64,000 bases of DNA from Micromonospora kangleipakensis (GCF_004217615.1 NZ_SHLD01000001.1:2108001-2172000), one strand, 5' to 3'; shown: positions 23,071 through 33,034, numbered from the stretch's first letter. Notes: a model not told the origin generated them from the letters alone. Numbers and translations are program-made.

Positions 23071-23670
23071 TCACGGCTCGCTCGGGGCCTCCTCGCCCTC
23101 CAGCAGCCGGGCCAGGCCGGTCGCGCCGCGGCCGACCCGTTTGATCTGGTCGTTGAAGAGCATGTGGACGGTGCCGGCCGCGTCGATCGCCAGGCTGGCG
23201 TGCCCGTCGTACTCTTCGCCGACCGGATAGAGCTGGCCGGCCGCCGGCGCGTCGAGGCTGTCGAACCACGTCTTCTGCCCCAGGCACAGGGTCGGGTCGA
23301 GTCGTACGCCGATGCGGGCGTAGTCCCGTCCGGGACCGCTGACCGGCACGGCCAGGCCGCCGAACTCGGTCAGGAACGCGCGCGCGGCGGGGTGCATCGT
23401 GAACCCCTCCGGGGCGAGCGCGCTCTCCCACCCGGACACGTCCGCCCGGCGGCGCGGCGACCAGCCCGCCGCCTTGAGCTCCTGTGCCGCCCGCGCCGGC
23501 AGGTCGCGCTCGTCGCCGCGCATGCGGACCCGGACCAGGCCGTCCGCCGCCTCGCCGTACCCCTCGGGCGGCGGCGCATCGGCGCCGTCCGTTGTGGACT
23601 GGTAGGCGGCAAGGCTGCGCAACGTGTCGGTGAGCGCCTTGTCGATGCCGGACGGGTCGGTAGGCGCCAC
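23071..23670 (-). CDS. SUKH-3 immunity-type protein
   Basis: A 199-residue soluble protein with the SUKH-3 pattern: KAAGWSPRRRADVSGWE, FTMHPAARAFLTEFGGLAVP, then LYPVGEEYDGHASLAIDAAG and VHMLFNDQIKRVG. SUKH proteins often neutralise polymorphic toxins in contact-dependent competition; stray immunity genes without toxins are frequent. The N-terminal 60 residues are variable. No toxin gene is adjacent, so it could be an orphan immunity gene or have another role. It is a single-gene unit with a candidate terminator downstream. Confidence 0.8.
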   Translation of the reverse strand: MAPTDPSGIDKALTDTLRSLAAYQSTTDGADAPPPEGYGEAADGLVRVRMRGDERDLPARAAQELKAAGWSPRRRADVSGWESALAPEGFTMHPAARAFLTEFGGLAVPVSGPGRDYARIGVRLDPTLCLGQKTWFDSLDAPAAGQLYPVGEEYDGHASLAIDAAGTVHMLFNDQIKRVGRGATGLARLLEGEEAPSEP

Positions 23671-23890
23671 GTCAGCCCCCGTTTCCGTTGTGACTACGTC
23701 AGCGTGATCTTAAGCGACCGCCGTAAGCGCATCGAGGCTTGTCGGTGCGGTACCGGCATCCGGGACCCAGCCACCGGTCATGCGCCCACGGTTCGCCGGC
23801 GGACCGCCGCCCGCCCGACCCGCACCTCGTGACCGGCCAGGCGGCCGCTGCCCGCATCATGTCGGCCCGTTCCGTTACGGTCGGGGGGCC

Positions 23891-26800
23891 ATGCAGCCGC
23901 GGTTCGGCGAGACCATCATCGGGCGGGAGCATCCCGCGGGCCTGCTGCGCGCCGAGGTGGACCGCGCGACCGCGAGCCACGGCGGCCTGGTGCTCGTCAC
24001 CGGTGAGCCCGGCATCGGCAAGACGACGCTCGTCACGGCCGTGGCCGAGGAGGCCCGGCAGCGGGGCGCGCTGGTGCTCGGCGCCGCCTGCTGGGATTCC
24101 GACAGCGCGCCCGGCTACTGGCCCTGGGTGCAGGTGCTGCGCGCCCTGCGCCGCTCGCCTGACGACTGGGCGCTCGCGCGGGAGGCCGCCGAGCCTGGCC
24201 TCGGGGCCCTGCTCGGCGAGGCGACCGACGGCACGAGCGACGAGGACGACGGCGACCAGGAGGCGTTCGCGCTCTACGACGCGGTGACCACCGCGCTGGT
24301 CGCGGTCGCCCAGCGGCGGCCGGTCGTGGTCGTCCTCGACGACCTGCACTGGGCCGACCCCGCCTCGATGCGGCTGCTGCAGTTCGCCGCCCAGCACACC
24401 TGGTTCGAGCGGCTGCTGCTGATCGGCACCTACCGGGATGCGGAGGTCGAGTCGGGCGACCACCGGCTGCGCCCGCTGCTGATGCCACTGACGGCGAAGG
24501 CGACCACCGTCACCCTCACCGGCCTGTCCCGCGACGAGGTGGGCGCGCTGATGATCCGCACGGCCGGACGGAAGCCCGATCCGGGCCTCCTCGACGAGGT
24601 GCACCGGCGTACCGGCGGCAACCCGTTCTTCGTCGAGCAGACCGCCCGGCTGTGGCGCGCCGACGGCCTGGTCACCACGATCGCCCCCGGGGTCCGGGAA
24701 GCCGTGCGTCGGCGCCTCGCCCAACTGCCCGCCCCGGTGGTCGATGCGCTCACCGTCGCCGCCGTGCTGGGCCGCGACTTCCACCGCCAGGTCCTCGCCG
24801 CCTGCGTACCCGCCCCGGCCGCGCAGGTCGACCGGCTCCTGGATCGCGCGGTGACCGCCCGGCTCGTGGTGGCCCGCGGCGGCGGCCGGTTCGCCTTCGC
24901 CCACGATCTGGTCCGCGAGACCCTCTACGACGGGCTGGCCGACGACGACCGGCGGGCCCGACACGCCTTGGTCGTCCGGGCCGTCGACCGCTCGGCGGCG
25001 CTCGCCGAGCGGCTGATCCCCGCCGACCTGGCCCGCCATGCCTGGCTCGCGGGCACCGATCTCGACCCGTCCCGGGCCGCCGAGTTGCTGGTCGCCGCCG
25101 CGCGGGATGCCGGTGGGCGGCTGGCCATGGAGGAGTCGGCGGTCCACTTCCGGCGGGCGCTGGAGGTCGACGAGGACCCGGCGCAGCGCGTCAAGACCAT
25201 GGTCGAGCTGGCCCAACTGCTGTCGCACCTGGGTGGCCGGGAGGAGTCTGGGCGACTCCTCACCGAAGCGGCGGAGCTGGCGTTCAGGCTCGACGACCCG
25301 GCGCTGCTGGCCCGCGTCGCGCTCACCGTCCACCGGCACCTCTGGGCCCCCTCAGGTCACTCGACGGACTCGGAGGGGCTGTTGCGGGAGGCGCACCGGC
25401 GGCTCATCGGCGAGCCCGACGACGCCGTGCCGGTGACCACCGTGGTGGCCGACCTGATCACCGCCACCGAGACGCTCGCCCGCCGCGGGCAGGACGACGA
25501 GGCTCTCACCTTCAGCCTCTGGGCCCGGCACGACACCACTTGGGGGCTGGGCACAGCTGCCGACCGGGCGGCGCTCACCGCCGAGATCCGCGACGTGGCC
25601 CGCCGGACCGGCGACCGGGAGACCGAGCTGTGGGCGACCTCGCTGCGCTGGGTCGCGCTGCTGGAACTCGGCGACCCGCGCTACCACCAGGAGCTCACCG
25701 CGTTCGTGACGGCCGGCCGGGAAGGCGACGTCGCCCGGCACCGGATGGCGGGCACCATCGACGGCGGCATCATCGCCGCCTTCCGGGGCGACTTCGCCAA
25801 GGCCGACGAGCTGTTCGGCGAGCTGGCCGGGTTCGGCGAGTGGGAGCACTCCGACCACGCCTTCATGGGCCACCACCTGCGCTGGTCCTTGCTGTTGCTG
25901 CAGGGCCGGTTCGACGAGATCGACACGCTGCTCGCCGGGCTGGACCCGACCGATCACCACTACCTCGAGCTGGTCCAGGCGATCACCGCCGCCGAGCGCG
26001 GCGATGACGAGGCTGCCGTACGCCTGACCGCCGGCATCGAGGCGGCGGGCACGCGGTACCCCCGGCCGGTGTCGCCGCTGTGGCTGCGGGTGCGGGCGCA
26101 GGTCGCCGCCGCCACCCGTGACCCGCACCGCTGCGCGCAGGCGCGGGAGGCGCTGCTGCCGTACCGCGGGCAGTGGATGGCGGCGCTCTTCGGCTGCGAC
26201 ATCAGCGGCCCGGTCGACCACTGGCTCGCCCTCGTCGACGCCGCGCAGCAGCGCTGGGACGACGCGATCGCCGGATTCGAGGCGGCCCGCGACGCCGCCG
26301 ACCGGATGGGCGCCCGCCCCTGGTCGGTGATCGCCCGCACCGGCCTGGTGGACGCCCTGACGGGGCGCGGTCGCCTGGGCGACGCGGCCGCAGCAGCCGA
26401 GCTGCGCGCCGCCACCGCAGACGAGGCGAGTGCGCTCGGCATGGCGCAGGTGCTGCACCGGCTGGGCGTCGTGGGCGCGGAACCCGGCGCCACGGGCAGG
26501 CCGGCGCCAGCGCCGCCAACGGCCGGACCGGGCGACGCAGCTGCCGCGCCCGCGGACGGGCGGCGATCCGCCGAGGCTGTCGCCGCGGTAGCGACATCTG
26601 TCGCCACTCCCGTCGTCGACTACGAGTTCCGCTGCGACGGCCCGGTCTGGCAGTTCGCGTACGCCGGCGCGGTCGCGCACCTGCCCGACGCCAAGGGCCT
26701 GCACGACCTGCGCCTGCTGCTGAGCCGGCCCGGCGTCGACGTGCCCGCGGTCGAGCTGCTGGACCCTGCCGCCGGCCCGGAACTCGCCGCCGCCCGCCGG

Positions 26801-27163
26801 CTCGGCGGCGACCCGGTCCTCGACGACGAGGCGAAGGCCCGCTACCGGCGCCACCTGCAACGCCTCGACGACGAGATCGACCGGGCCGCCGCACGGGGCG
26901 ACGAGTCGAAGCTGGCCGCCCTCGACGCCGAGCGCGCGGCGCTGCTCGACCAGCTGCGCGCCGCGGCCGGGCTTGCGGGCCGCAGCCGCCGCCTCGGCGA
27001 CGAGGCCGAGCGGGCCCGCAAGACCGTGACCGCCCGCATCCGGGACACGCTGCGCCGGCTCGACGACCGCCACCCCGCGCTCGCTGCCCACCTGCGCGAC
27101 ACCGTCTCCACCGGCAGCACCTGCCGCTATCTCCCCGCTGAACCGCTGCCCTGGCACCTGTGA
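23891..27163 (+). CDS. Large AAA-type ATPase regulator with TPR-like region
   Basis: A 1,090-residue cytosolic protein. The AAA domain comes first: GREHPAGLL, Walker A GEPGIGKTT (K44), Walker B VLDDLHWAD (D150, D151), as in LuxR/MalT-like STAND regulators. A long helical repeat region (about 330-860) follows. The C-terminus lacks a LuxR helix-turn-helix. Instead it carries a different domain (about 905-1085) with KGLHDLRLLLSRPGVDVPA and ERARKTVTARIRDTLRRLDD, found in many actinobacterial ATPases and probably involved in signalling or DNA binding. ATG 23891 follows a G-rich ribosome site (GGGGGG). It lies tail-to-tail with the DrrB-like gene, across a hairpin. Confidence 0.85.
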   Translation: MQPRFGETIIGREHPAGLLRAEVDRATASHGGLVLVTGEPGIGKTTLVTAVAEEARQRGALVLGAACWDSDSAPGYWPWVQVLRALRRSPDDWALAREAAEPGLGALLGEATDGTSDEDDGDQEAFALYDAVTTALVAVAQRRPVVVVLDDLHWADPASMRLLQFAAQHTWFERLLLIGTYRDAEVESGDHRLRPLLMPLTAKATTVTLTGLSRDEVGALMIRTAGRKPDPGLLDEVHRRTGGNPFFVEQTARLWRADGLVTTIAPGVREAVRRRLAQLPAPVVDALTVAAVLGRDFHRQVLAACVPAPAAQVDRLLDRAVTARLVVARGGGRFAFAHDLVRETLYDGLADDDRRARHALVVRAVDRSAALAERLIPADLARHAWLAGTDLDPSRAAELLVAAARDAGGRLAMEESAVHFRRALEVDEDPAQRVKTMVELAQLLSHLGGREESGRLLTEAAELAFRLDDPALLARVALTVHRHLWAPSGHSTDSEGLLREAHRRLIGEPDDAVPVTTVVADLITATETLARRGQDDEALTFSLWARHDTTWGLGTAADRAALTAEIRDVARRTGDRETELWATSLRWVALLELGDPRYHQELTAFVTAGREGDVARHRMAGTIDGGIIAAFRGDFAKADELFGELAGFGEWEHSDHAFMGHHLRWSLLLLQGRFDEIDTLLAGLDPTDHHYLELVQAITAAERGDDEAAVRLTAGIEAAGTRYPRPVSPLWLRVRAQVAAATRDPHRCAQAREALLPYRGQWMAALFGCDISGPVDHWLALVDAAQQRWDDAIAGFEAARDAADRMGARPWSVIARTGLVDALTGRGRLGDAAAAAELRAATADEASALGMAQVLHRLGVVGAEPGATGRPAPAPPTAGPGDAAAAPADGRRSAEAVAAVATSVATPVVDYEFRCDGPVWQFAYAGAVAHLPDAKGLHDLRLLLSRPGVDVPAVELLDPAAGPELAAARRLGGDPVLDDEAKARYRRHLQRLDDEIDRAAARGDESKLAALDAERAALLDQLRAAAGLAGRSRRLGDEAERARKTVTARIRDTLRRLDDRHPALAAHLRDTVSTGSTCRYLPAEPLPWHL

Positions 27164-27181
27164 CCTGCGGGCGGGCAACGG

Positions 27182-27221
27182 CGACGGGCGCCGGCGGGGG
27201 AGTCCGTGGCGGCGCCCGTCG
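27182..27221. terminator. Bidirectional terminator hairpin
   Basis: CGACGGGCGCC and GGCGCCCGTCG form a perfect 11-bp stem around an 18-base loop, between the convergent ATPase (ends 27163) and permease (ends 27234) genes. Confidence 0.55.
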
Positions 27222-27233
27222 TGGTCACGAGAA

Positions 27234-28088
27234 TCAGCGGCGGTTGTAGCGGTACATCGTCAGCGTGCCGAAGACCACCACGAAGCCGGCGCTCCACAGC
27301 AGCAGCCACATGGTGTTCGTCGGGTCGGACGATCCCGCCATCGCCGCCCGCACCGCCGCCACCAGGTGGGTGATCGGGTTGACCTTGACGAACGCCTGGA
27401 GCCAGCCCGGCATGGTGCCCGGGTCGACGAACACGTTGCTCAGGAAGGTCAGCGGGAACAGCACCATCATGCTGACCCCCATCACCGACTTTTCGCTGCG
27501 CAGGATCAGCCCGAAGAACGTCCAGACCCAGGAGAACGCGAACGAGAAGACCACCAGCAGACCGATCCCGGCCAGCACGCCGAGCAGCCCACCGTCGGGC
27601 CGGAACCCGAGCACCAGCCCGACGCCGAGGATGACCAGGGCGGCGAGGACGTAGCGCAGCACGTCGCCGAAGATCATGCCGACCAGCGCGGCCGGCCGCC
27701 AGACCGGCAGCGTCCGGAACCGGTCGAAGACCCCCTTCTCGATGTCGGTGTTCAGGCCGACGCCGGTGTACATGGTGATCATCACAACGCTGGTCACCAT
27801 GATGCCGGGCAGGAAGAACTGCAGGTAGTCCCGCGGGCTGTCGGCGAGGGCACCGCCGAACAGGTAGGTGAACATCAGCACCATGATGATCGGGAACGCG
27901 GTCACGTCGAACAGCTGCTCCGGCACGTGCTTGATCTTCAGCAGCGCGCGCCAGCCGAAGGTGAACGACGCCGACAGTGCGCTCGGCCGGGGCGGTCGCG
28001 CGCCGGGCGCGAGGACGGTCGCCAGCGCCTCGGCGGACGGTACGTAGACGGACGGGGCCCGCCCGGTCGTGGTAGCGACGTTGCTCAT
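27234..28088 (-). CDS. ABC-2 permease (DrrB-like)
   Basis: A 284-residue membrane protein with six predicted helices and the ABC-2 signature near its C-terminus ([20 protein letters not shown] followed by NPITHLV). The N-terminal 35 residues are cytoplasmic and variable. The gene starts within the ATPase stop (ATGA), and the two form a DrrAB-type exporter thought to pump hydrophobic drugs or lipids out of the cell. Close relatives act in antibiotic self-resistance, though this pair is not next to a biosynthetic cluster. Substrate unknown. Confidence 0.9.
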   Translation of the reverse strand: MSNVATTTGRAPSVYVPSAEALATVLAPGARPPRPSALSASFTFGWRALLKIKHVPEQLFDVTAFPIIMVLMFTYLFGGALADSPRDYLQFFLPGIMVTSVVMITMYTGVGLNTDIEKGVFDRFRTLPVWRPAALVGMIFGDVLRYVLAALVILGVGLVLGFRPDGGLLGVLAGIGLLVVFSFAFSWVWTFFGLILRSEKSVMGVSMMVLFPLTFLSNVFVDPGTMPGWLQAFVKVNPITHLVAAVRAAMAGSSDPTNTMWLLLWSAGFVVVFGTLTMYRYNRR

Positions 28089-29098
28089 CGGGCTGCCTCC
28101 AGCTGGTCGTCCCGCTCGTCGGCCTCGACGGCGGGGTGATCGGTCAGGGCCAGGAAAACCTCGTCCAGGCTCGGCTGGCCGAGGGAGAAGTCGTCGACGA
28201 CGATGCCGGCGCGGGCCAGCTCCCCGAGCGCCCGGGCCGCCTGCACGCTGGCGTCGAGGTCGGAGCCGTCGCCGCCGACCCGGGCCGTCATCGCCACCGG
28301 ATCCGGTTCGAGCTGCACCGGCACGCCGAGTGCGGCCTGGAGCACCTTCTCGGCCTCCGGCCGCTGCCCCGGGTCGCGCAGTCGCAGGTGGACCGTGCCG
28401 GAACCGACCGACGACTTCAGCTCGCCCGGCGTGCCCTCCGCGATCACCTTGCCGTGGTCGACCACCGCGATCCGCCCGGCGAGCTGGTCCGCCTCGTCCA
28501 GGTACTGCGTGGTCAGCAGCACCGTCGTGCCGTGCGCCACCACCGCCCGGACGATCTCCCACACCTGGTTGCGGCTGCGCGGGTCCAGACCCGTCGTCGG
28601 CTCGTCGAGGAACAGCAGGTCGGGAGTGCTGAGGATGCTCGCCGCGATGTCGATGCGCCGCCGCATGCCACCCGAGTACTTCTTGACCTGGCGGCCGGCC
28701 GCCTCGGTCAGACCGAACACGGCCAGCAGGCTCTCGGCCCGTTGGCGGGCGGCCGGCTTGCCCAGCCCCAGCAGCCGGCCGAGGAGCACCAGGTTCTCCA
28801 TGCCGGTCAGGTCCTCGTCGACCGAGGCGTACTGGCCGGTCAGGCTGACCCGGGCGCGAACGGCGTCAGCCTCCTTCACGACGTCATGCCCGAAGACCCG
28901 CGCCCGGCCGCCGTCGGGGCGCAGCAGCGTCGCCAGCACCCGTACCGCCGTGGTCTTGCCGGCGCCGTTCGGGCCGAGCAGCCCGTAGACGGTGCCGGCG
29001 GGGACTTGGAGATCGATGCCGTCCAGCGCGCGGGTCTCCCCGAACGACCGGGTCAGGCCGTCGGCCTCGACGGCCAGGCCGGTGGTGCGCTTACTCAT
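28085..29098 (-). CDS. ABC transporter ATPase (DrrA-like)
   Basis: A 337-residue ATPase with Walker A GPNGAGKT (42-49), Q-loop segment [13 protein letters not shown], signature [12 protein letters not shown], Walker [14 protein letters not shown] and the switch His in [26 protein letters not shown] and the C-terminal region ([14 protein letters not shown], a DrrA-type regulatory tail) place it in the drug-resistance DrrA group. It drives the permease encoded next. It is 24 bp downstream of the FMN reductase, so the three genes probably form one transcript. Confidence 0.93.
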   Translation of the reverse strand: MSKRTTGLAVEADGLTRSFGETRALDGIDLQVPAGTVYGLLGPNGAGKTTAVRVLATLLRPDGGRARVFGHDVVKEADAVRARVSLTGQYASVDEDLTGMENLVLLGRLLGLGKPAARQRAESLLAVFGLTEAAGRQVKKYSGGMRRRIDIAASILSTPDLLFLDEPTTGLDPRSRNQVWEIVRAVVAHGTTVLLTTQYLDEADQLAGRIAVVDHGKVIAEGTPGELKSSVGSGTVHLRLRDPGQRPEAEKVLQAALGVPVQLEPDPVAMTARVGGDGSDLDASVQAARALGELARAGIVVDDFSLGQPSLDEVFLALTDHPAVEADERDDQLEAAR

Positions 29099-29122
29099 GA
29101 TCGCAACCTTCCTCTTCCACCT

Positions 29123-29677
29123 TCAGGAGACGTACGGGCGCGCCGCGCGACCGTCGCGCAATGTCAGACCCCACCAGCAGAGCTGGTCGAGCAGGACCCG
29201 GGAGTCCTGGCGCAGCTGGTCCTCGGCCTGTGGCGTCGGCTCGCCGCAGAGCAGGTCGACGCCGACCATGTCGCGTACCGTCACGGCGTGCAGGGCGGTG
29301 AAGACCGTCCGGAGCTGGTCGACCGCGTGCAGGCCGACCGAACGGCAGCCGTACGACACGAAGCCGACCGGCTTGGCCTGCCACTCGTCGTACGCGTAGT
29401 CGATCGCCTGTTTCAACGAGGCCGGAAAGCTGTGGTTGTACTCGGGGGTGACCACGACGAACGCCTCCGCCCGGCTCACCTGCTGCGCGAACGACCGCAT
29501 CGTCGCGGTCGGCACCGCCGGATAGCTGGCGGGGAAGTCGTACGCGGCGAGGTCGACGACGGTCACCGTCATCTCGTCGCGCTGCTGCGCCTGGTGGACG
29601 AACCAGCGACCGATCCGGTCGCCCATCCGTCCCTCACGGGTGCTGCCGATGATCACGGCAAGCCTCAGCGGCGTCAT
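29123..29677 (-). CDS. NADPH-dependent FMN reductase family protein
   Basis: A 184-residue flavodoxin-fold oxidoreductase. The FMN phosphate loop is GSTREGRMGD, and the signature VVTPEYNHSFPASLKQAID marks the NADPH-dependent FMN reductase/azoreductase group. It reduces FMN, quinones or azo compounds with NAD(P)H. ATG 29677 is chosen because GGGAGG lies four bases upstream; the frame is open to 29791 without a start of equal quality. It is the first gene of the probable operon with the DrrAB-type exporter, a combination suggesting defence against toxic quinone-like or aromatic drugs (inference). Confidence 0.92.
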   Translation of the reverse strand: MTPLRLAVIIGSTREGRMGDRIGRWFVHQAQQRDEMTVTVVDLAAYDFPASYPAVPTATMRSFAQQVSRAEAFVVVTPEYNHSFPASLKQAIDYAYDEWQAKPVGFVSYGCRSVGLHAVDQLRTVFTALHAVTVRDMVGVDLLCGEPTPQAEDQLRQDSRVLLDQLCWWGLTLRDGRAARPYVS

Positions 29678-29842
29678 GCTTCCCTCCCGCTTCTGTCGGG
29701 CCTCACCCGTCAGGCGCGAGACGATGGCCGGCACCCGCGAGATCTGACCTAGCGGCAAGGCGCAACGGGCGCGATCGAGGGTGAGGTGCACGAATCGTCG
29801 GTGGCGGCTGTTTCAATGAGCCGTCGCGAGAACGGGGGCGAA

Positions 29843-30373
29843 ATGGCCGAGGTGCGCATCGAGCCGTGGCACGAGGGCGACCTGGAGCTGCTGCGACGGC
29901 TCAACACGCACGAGGTGCGCGCGCACACCGGGGGCCCGGAGACCGACGAGCAGGTGATCGCCCGGCACGAGCGGTACGTTCGCGGGCCCGGCCCGCGCAA
30001 CGGCCACATGTTCACCATCGTGCTGCCCGACGGGGTGAAGGTCGGCAGCGTCGGTTACTGGGCCCGGGAGTGGCGCGGCGAACCGGTCTACGAGATGGGC
30101 TGGGCGATCCTGCCCGCGTACCAGGGTCGGGGGCTGGCGACCGCCGCGGTGCGCGCCGTCATCGCGGAGGCCGCGGCGCGCGGCGACCGGCGGTGGGCGC
30201 ACGCCTACCCGTCGGTGGACAACCCGCCGTCGAACGCGGTGTGTCGCAAGGCCGGCTTCACGCTGCTCGGCGAGACCGAGTTCGAGTACCCGCCGGGCCG
30301 CCTGATGCGCTCCAACGACTGGCGCATCGACCTGAACGTCTGGAGATCGACGACGATGTCCAAGCCGGATTGA
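29843..30373 (+). CDS. GNAT-family N-acetyltransferase
   Basis: A 176-residue RimJ/RimL-like acetyltransferase. The acetyl-CoA pyrophosphate loop is AYQGRGLAT, preceded by the beta-4 segment PVYEMGWAI, and NPPSNAVCRKAGFTLLGE is the conserved C-terminal helix and strand. It transfers an acetyl group to an amine; the substrate is unknown. ATG 29843 is used because GGGGGCGAA precedes it; ATG 29816 is in frame but has no ribosome site. It is divergent from the FMN reductase across 165 bp. Confidence 0.9.
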   Translation: MAEVRIEPWHEGDLELLRRLNTHEVRAHTGGPETDEQVIARHERYVRGPGPRNGHMFTIVLPDGVKVGSVGYWAREWRGEPVYEMGWAILPAYQGRGLATAAVRAVIAEAAARGDRRWAHAYPSVDNPPSNAVCRKAGFTLLGETEFEYPPGRLMRSNDWRIDLNVWRSTTMSKPD

Positions 30374-30405
30374 TCGCGGCGGGCGGCCTCTGCGTACCTC
30401 AGGAC

Positions 30406-30585
30406 ATGACGCCTGTGTGGATCGCTGGATCAGACGGGTCGGTCGTGATCAATGTGGCTGACCGTTTCCGCGGTGTCGCGGACGTACCGGGGCCGCTGTC
30501 CGCAGGGTTGGCAGGCGAGACCCGAACGGGGGAGTGGATCGGCATTCGCTATAACGATAGCGTAACGACGATTTCCGATCGATGA
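30406..30585 (+). CDS. Possible 59-residue protein
   Basis: A small ORF beginning MTPVWIAGSDGSVVINVADR and ending NDSVTTISDR, downstream of the GNAT gene. Amino-acid composition is natural and codons are less GC-rich than nearby, but the ribosome site (AGGA directly before the start) is badly spaced. A 6-base dyad (CGCTAT/ATAGCG, 30547-30562) lies near its end. It is mentioned because the 381-bp gap from 30374 to 30754 is otherwise empty and unusually AT-rich around 30540-30610. Confidence 0.35.
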   Translation: MTPVWIAGSDGSVVINVADRFRGVADVPGPLSAGLAGETRTGEWIGIRYNDSVTTISDR

Positions 30586-30714
30586 TTTGAAACAGCGATT
30601 GGCGATACTTGCCGTCGGTGTGTGACGTGCGGTTATTCCGTCGGGGTGGACGTAGTCGGTGGACAAATGTGGCGCAAATCGAAGCTCGACACGCCCCGCA
30701 CTCTGTAGCAGGGT

Positions 30715-30730
30715 GTACTCCTCTGAGTAC
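30715..30730 (+). promoter_or_regulatory. Inverted repeat upstream of membrane-protein gene
   Basis: GTACTC and GAGTAC are perfect 6-base arms around CTCT. The dyad lies 63 bases before the ATG at 30794, a place suited to an operator. Confidence 0.35.
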
Positions 30731-30793
30731 GCTTAGCTGTCGGCGGCGGGGAGCGTGGGGTCCGTGGGGAACCAGCGTAACGCTCGGAAGACG

Positions 30794-32566
30794 ATGATGA
30801 ATCTCGCCATCTGTGTCGTGGCGGTCCCGCTGGCGGTGCTGGCCGGCGCTACCGGATGGCTCCGACACCGCTTCGACGGGTATGACGGTTGGTTGCATGA
30901 TCATGGCGATCTGCTCGAAGCCGCTGCCCGCATGCTCCTGCTACTTCCCGCCATCGCTCTCGCAATGTGGATCTTCGCCCGGTTGCGGGAACGCCTGAGC
31001 CACGACACCCCTATGCCTGAGCAGCCCACGCAGCCCGACGTCGCTTGGCTCCAAGGACTTCAGACGTCAGCGATCGAGCGGCTCACCGAGCACGACCGAA
31101 AAGCGATCGCACTGTTCGTCGAGCTCATCGTCGACCCGGCCCGAAGCCGTTCCCGGCTCACTGAGGTCATCGATCTCGACCACCGTGCGGTCACCCAGCA
31201 GGTGACGATCTCCTTCTCGCTGCCCACCGCGGAGGACGGCGGCCAGGCGTTGTACGTGCCGGTCCTGCAACCCATGAAGGGCGAGCTGGTGGACAACTTC
31301 CACCTGCGTTCCGCCGCCGGTGACTCGCTCACGACCATGTCCTACGAGGAGTCGATCCGGCTGGCGTCGGCCGGTCTGCGGCTCCTGCTCACCGAGATCT
31401 TCGCCGGTCCCGAGACGTCCGCCAACCTCACCACGCTGGACGAGACGGTTCGCGCCGCCGAACTCGCTCTGCTGCACATCGTCGCCGTCCGTGGACCGAT
31501 CAGCAGCCACCTCACCGAGCAGCGGATGGCTGTCATCCTCGAAAAGATCAAATTCCCGGACGACCAGAGCCGCGAGCGGGTCCGCAAGTACGTGGCCGCG
31601 CTGAGTTCTTCCTATCCCATCATCGCCGTCATCCCTGCCACCGATGCCATCAGCCGGCGCCTTCTGATCAAATACGACCGGACCTTCATCCCGTCATCCT
31701 TCACGAAGGGCTGGAAGGGTCTTCTTCGACTCGGTCTCGGCCTGAATCCCGACCAGGTGGCAGTTCCGGTCGAACTGGCGCTCACCGCGGACAGCTACCA
31801 TCTACGGGTCAATGCACCCTCGAACAAATACGTCCTCAAGCAGTACCTCCAGTGCCGGCACTGTCGACTTCTGGCGACCCGTCAGTGGCGCGGGAAGGCG
31901 CCGGAGAATGGCAGCGAGTGCAGGCACGAGGTCGATCCGGCCCTGGCGGACGGAAATGCACCGTTCCACCTCGACCACCACTTCCGGGTACGCCGCAGGC
32001 GGGGGCAGAGCTTCGTCCACGTCTACATGCGCGGGTACGCCCGGCAATCGCCGAAGATGCGTGACCTGCAACTACTCGCGGGCTTCAAGGAGGTGCCGCC
32101 GGGCGCCCGCGGGCGGGCGGCGGTCACCGCTCTCGCCACGACCCTGTTGATCGCGGTCGCCGGAAATCTCATCACCCGGCCTCAGGGCGCCCAGGTGGGC
32201 GGCCTGCCGGCCCTCATGCTCGCGCTGCCCGCGGTCGCCGCCTCCTGGTTCGGCATGTCCTCCGACAAGGAGGCGCTGGTCGGCGGCTCCCTGCTCGCCC
32301 GAATTTCCCTCATCGTCAGCGGCGGCGCCTCGATCGCCGGCGTGATCCTCTACCTCACCTCACCGCCTCCGGCCGCCACCTCGGTAGGGAGTATCGGGGA
32401 TCCCGTCACCTTCGTTGGAATCACCGACTGGCGGTGGATTGCCCTCTGTGTCATTTCCGCGGTGAACCTGATCTACGTCTCCTACCGGTTCACCCTGAAG
32501 CTGATGCACTACAACGACCTGATCAAGCGGAAAGACCTTGGCGCGGGGGAGTTCGCGTACCGATGA
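30794..32566 (+). CDS. Membrane protein with central zinc-ribbon-like segment
   Basis: A 590-residue protein (603 if GTG 30755 is used). Two helices near the N-terminus (about 5-25 and 45-65) and four near the C-terminus (from residue 440 on) frame a 370-residue cytoplasmic region. That region contains a Cys/His cluster, CRHCRLLATRQWRGK followed by ECRHEVDP, resembling a zinc ribbon. No enzymatic motif is recognised. ATG 30794 or 30797 follows GGAAG. The downstream gene begins within its stop codon (ATGA) or just after it, so the two products probably act together. The function and the family are unknown to me. Confidence 0.7.
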   Translation: MMNLAICVVAVPLAVLAGATGWLRHRFDGYDGWLHDHGDLLEAAARMLLLLPAIALAMWIFARLRERLSHDTPMPEQPTQPDVAWLQGLQTSAIERLTEHDRKAIALFVELIVDPARSRSRLTEVIDLDHRAVTQQVTISFSLPTAEDGGQALYVPVLQPMKGELVDNFHLRSAAGDSLTTMSYEESIRLASAGLRLLLTEIFAGPETSANLTTLDETVRAAELALLHIVAVRGPISSHLTEQRMAVILEKIKFPDDQSRERVRKYVAALSSSYPIIAVIPATDAISRRLLIKYDRTFIPSSFTKGWKGLLRLGLGLNPDQVAVPVELALTADSYHLRVNAPSNKYVLKQYLQCRHCRLLATRQWRGKAPENGSECRHEVDPALADGNAPFHLDHHFRVRRRRGQSFVHVYMRGYARQSPKMRDLQLLAGFKEVPPGARGRAAVTALATTLLIAVAGNLITRPQGAQVGGLPALMLALPAVAASWFGMSSDKEALVGGSLLARISLIVSGGASIAGVILYLTSPPPAATSVGSIGDPVTFVGITDWRWIALCVISAVNLIYVSYRFTLKLMHYNDLIKRKDLGAGEFAYR

Positions 32567-32589
32567 AGACGAGATCCGGAGGAGTTGTG

Positions 32590-33006
32590 GTGGCATCTGA
32601 CAAGCCGGAGCCCTCGGCGGAGCAGCCCGAGGAGCGGTACGTGGTGGACGATGCCCTCTGGGTGGTCCCGTCCAGCAACTATGTGGATTCGGGGCCACCG
32701 TTGGAGAAGAGCCTCTTCGACGATCCTCAGCGGCTGAACAAGGCGTGGCATCTCGCCATCACCACTCTCCAGGCGGAGGCGCGGGAATCTGTCGAGAAGA
32801 AGCAGCAGATCGAGGAACAGGCGCGTACGTACATCGATGAGGCCGACCGTGCGGTCGCTCCGGTGAGCGACCCGCAGCCGGATCTGTCGGGCGAGGCCGG
32901 GCAGCCGATTGCCGAGGCGAAGGGCGAGTCGGCCGTCGCCGTGGTCCGACGCCTCGACCGGCTGTTCAGGGCGACCAGGAGAGTGGTTCCCGGGCACACC
33001 ACCTGA
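32590..33006 (+). CDS. Small coiled-coil protein coupled to the membrane protein
   Basis: A 138-residue hydrophilic protein. The first 60 residues include RYVVDDALWVVPSSNYVD and PLEKSLFDDPQRLNKAWHLA; a helical Glu/Lys/Gln-rich stretch follows (ARESVEKKQQIEEQARTYI), then a disordered Pro/Glu-rich tail and a basic end. The family is not recognised. GTG 32590 is favoured because a perfect GGAGGAG lies five bases upstream. An ATG at 32563, overlapping the previous stop, is in frame and would add nine residues. Both arrangements imply translational coupling with the membrane protein. Confidence 0.7.
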   Translation: MASDKPEPSAEQPEERYVVDDALWVVPSSNYVDSGPPLEKSLFDDPQRLNKAWHLAITTLQAEARESVEKKQQIEEQARTYIDEADRAVAPVSDPQPDLSGEAGQPIAEAKGESAVAVVRRLDRLFRATRRVVPGHTT

Positions 33007-33034
33007 CCGACCGATCGAGGCGCCGGCAGCTAGC

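Noticed and set aside
27234..29677. Antibiotic biosynthetic cluster around the DrrAB-type exporter
   Set aside because: No polyketide, peptide or tailoring genes are adjacent; exporter plus FMN reductase is better seen as a resistance or detoxification unit.
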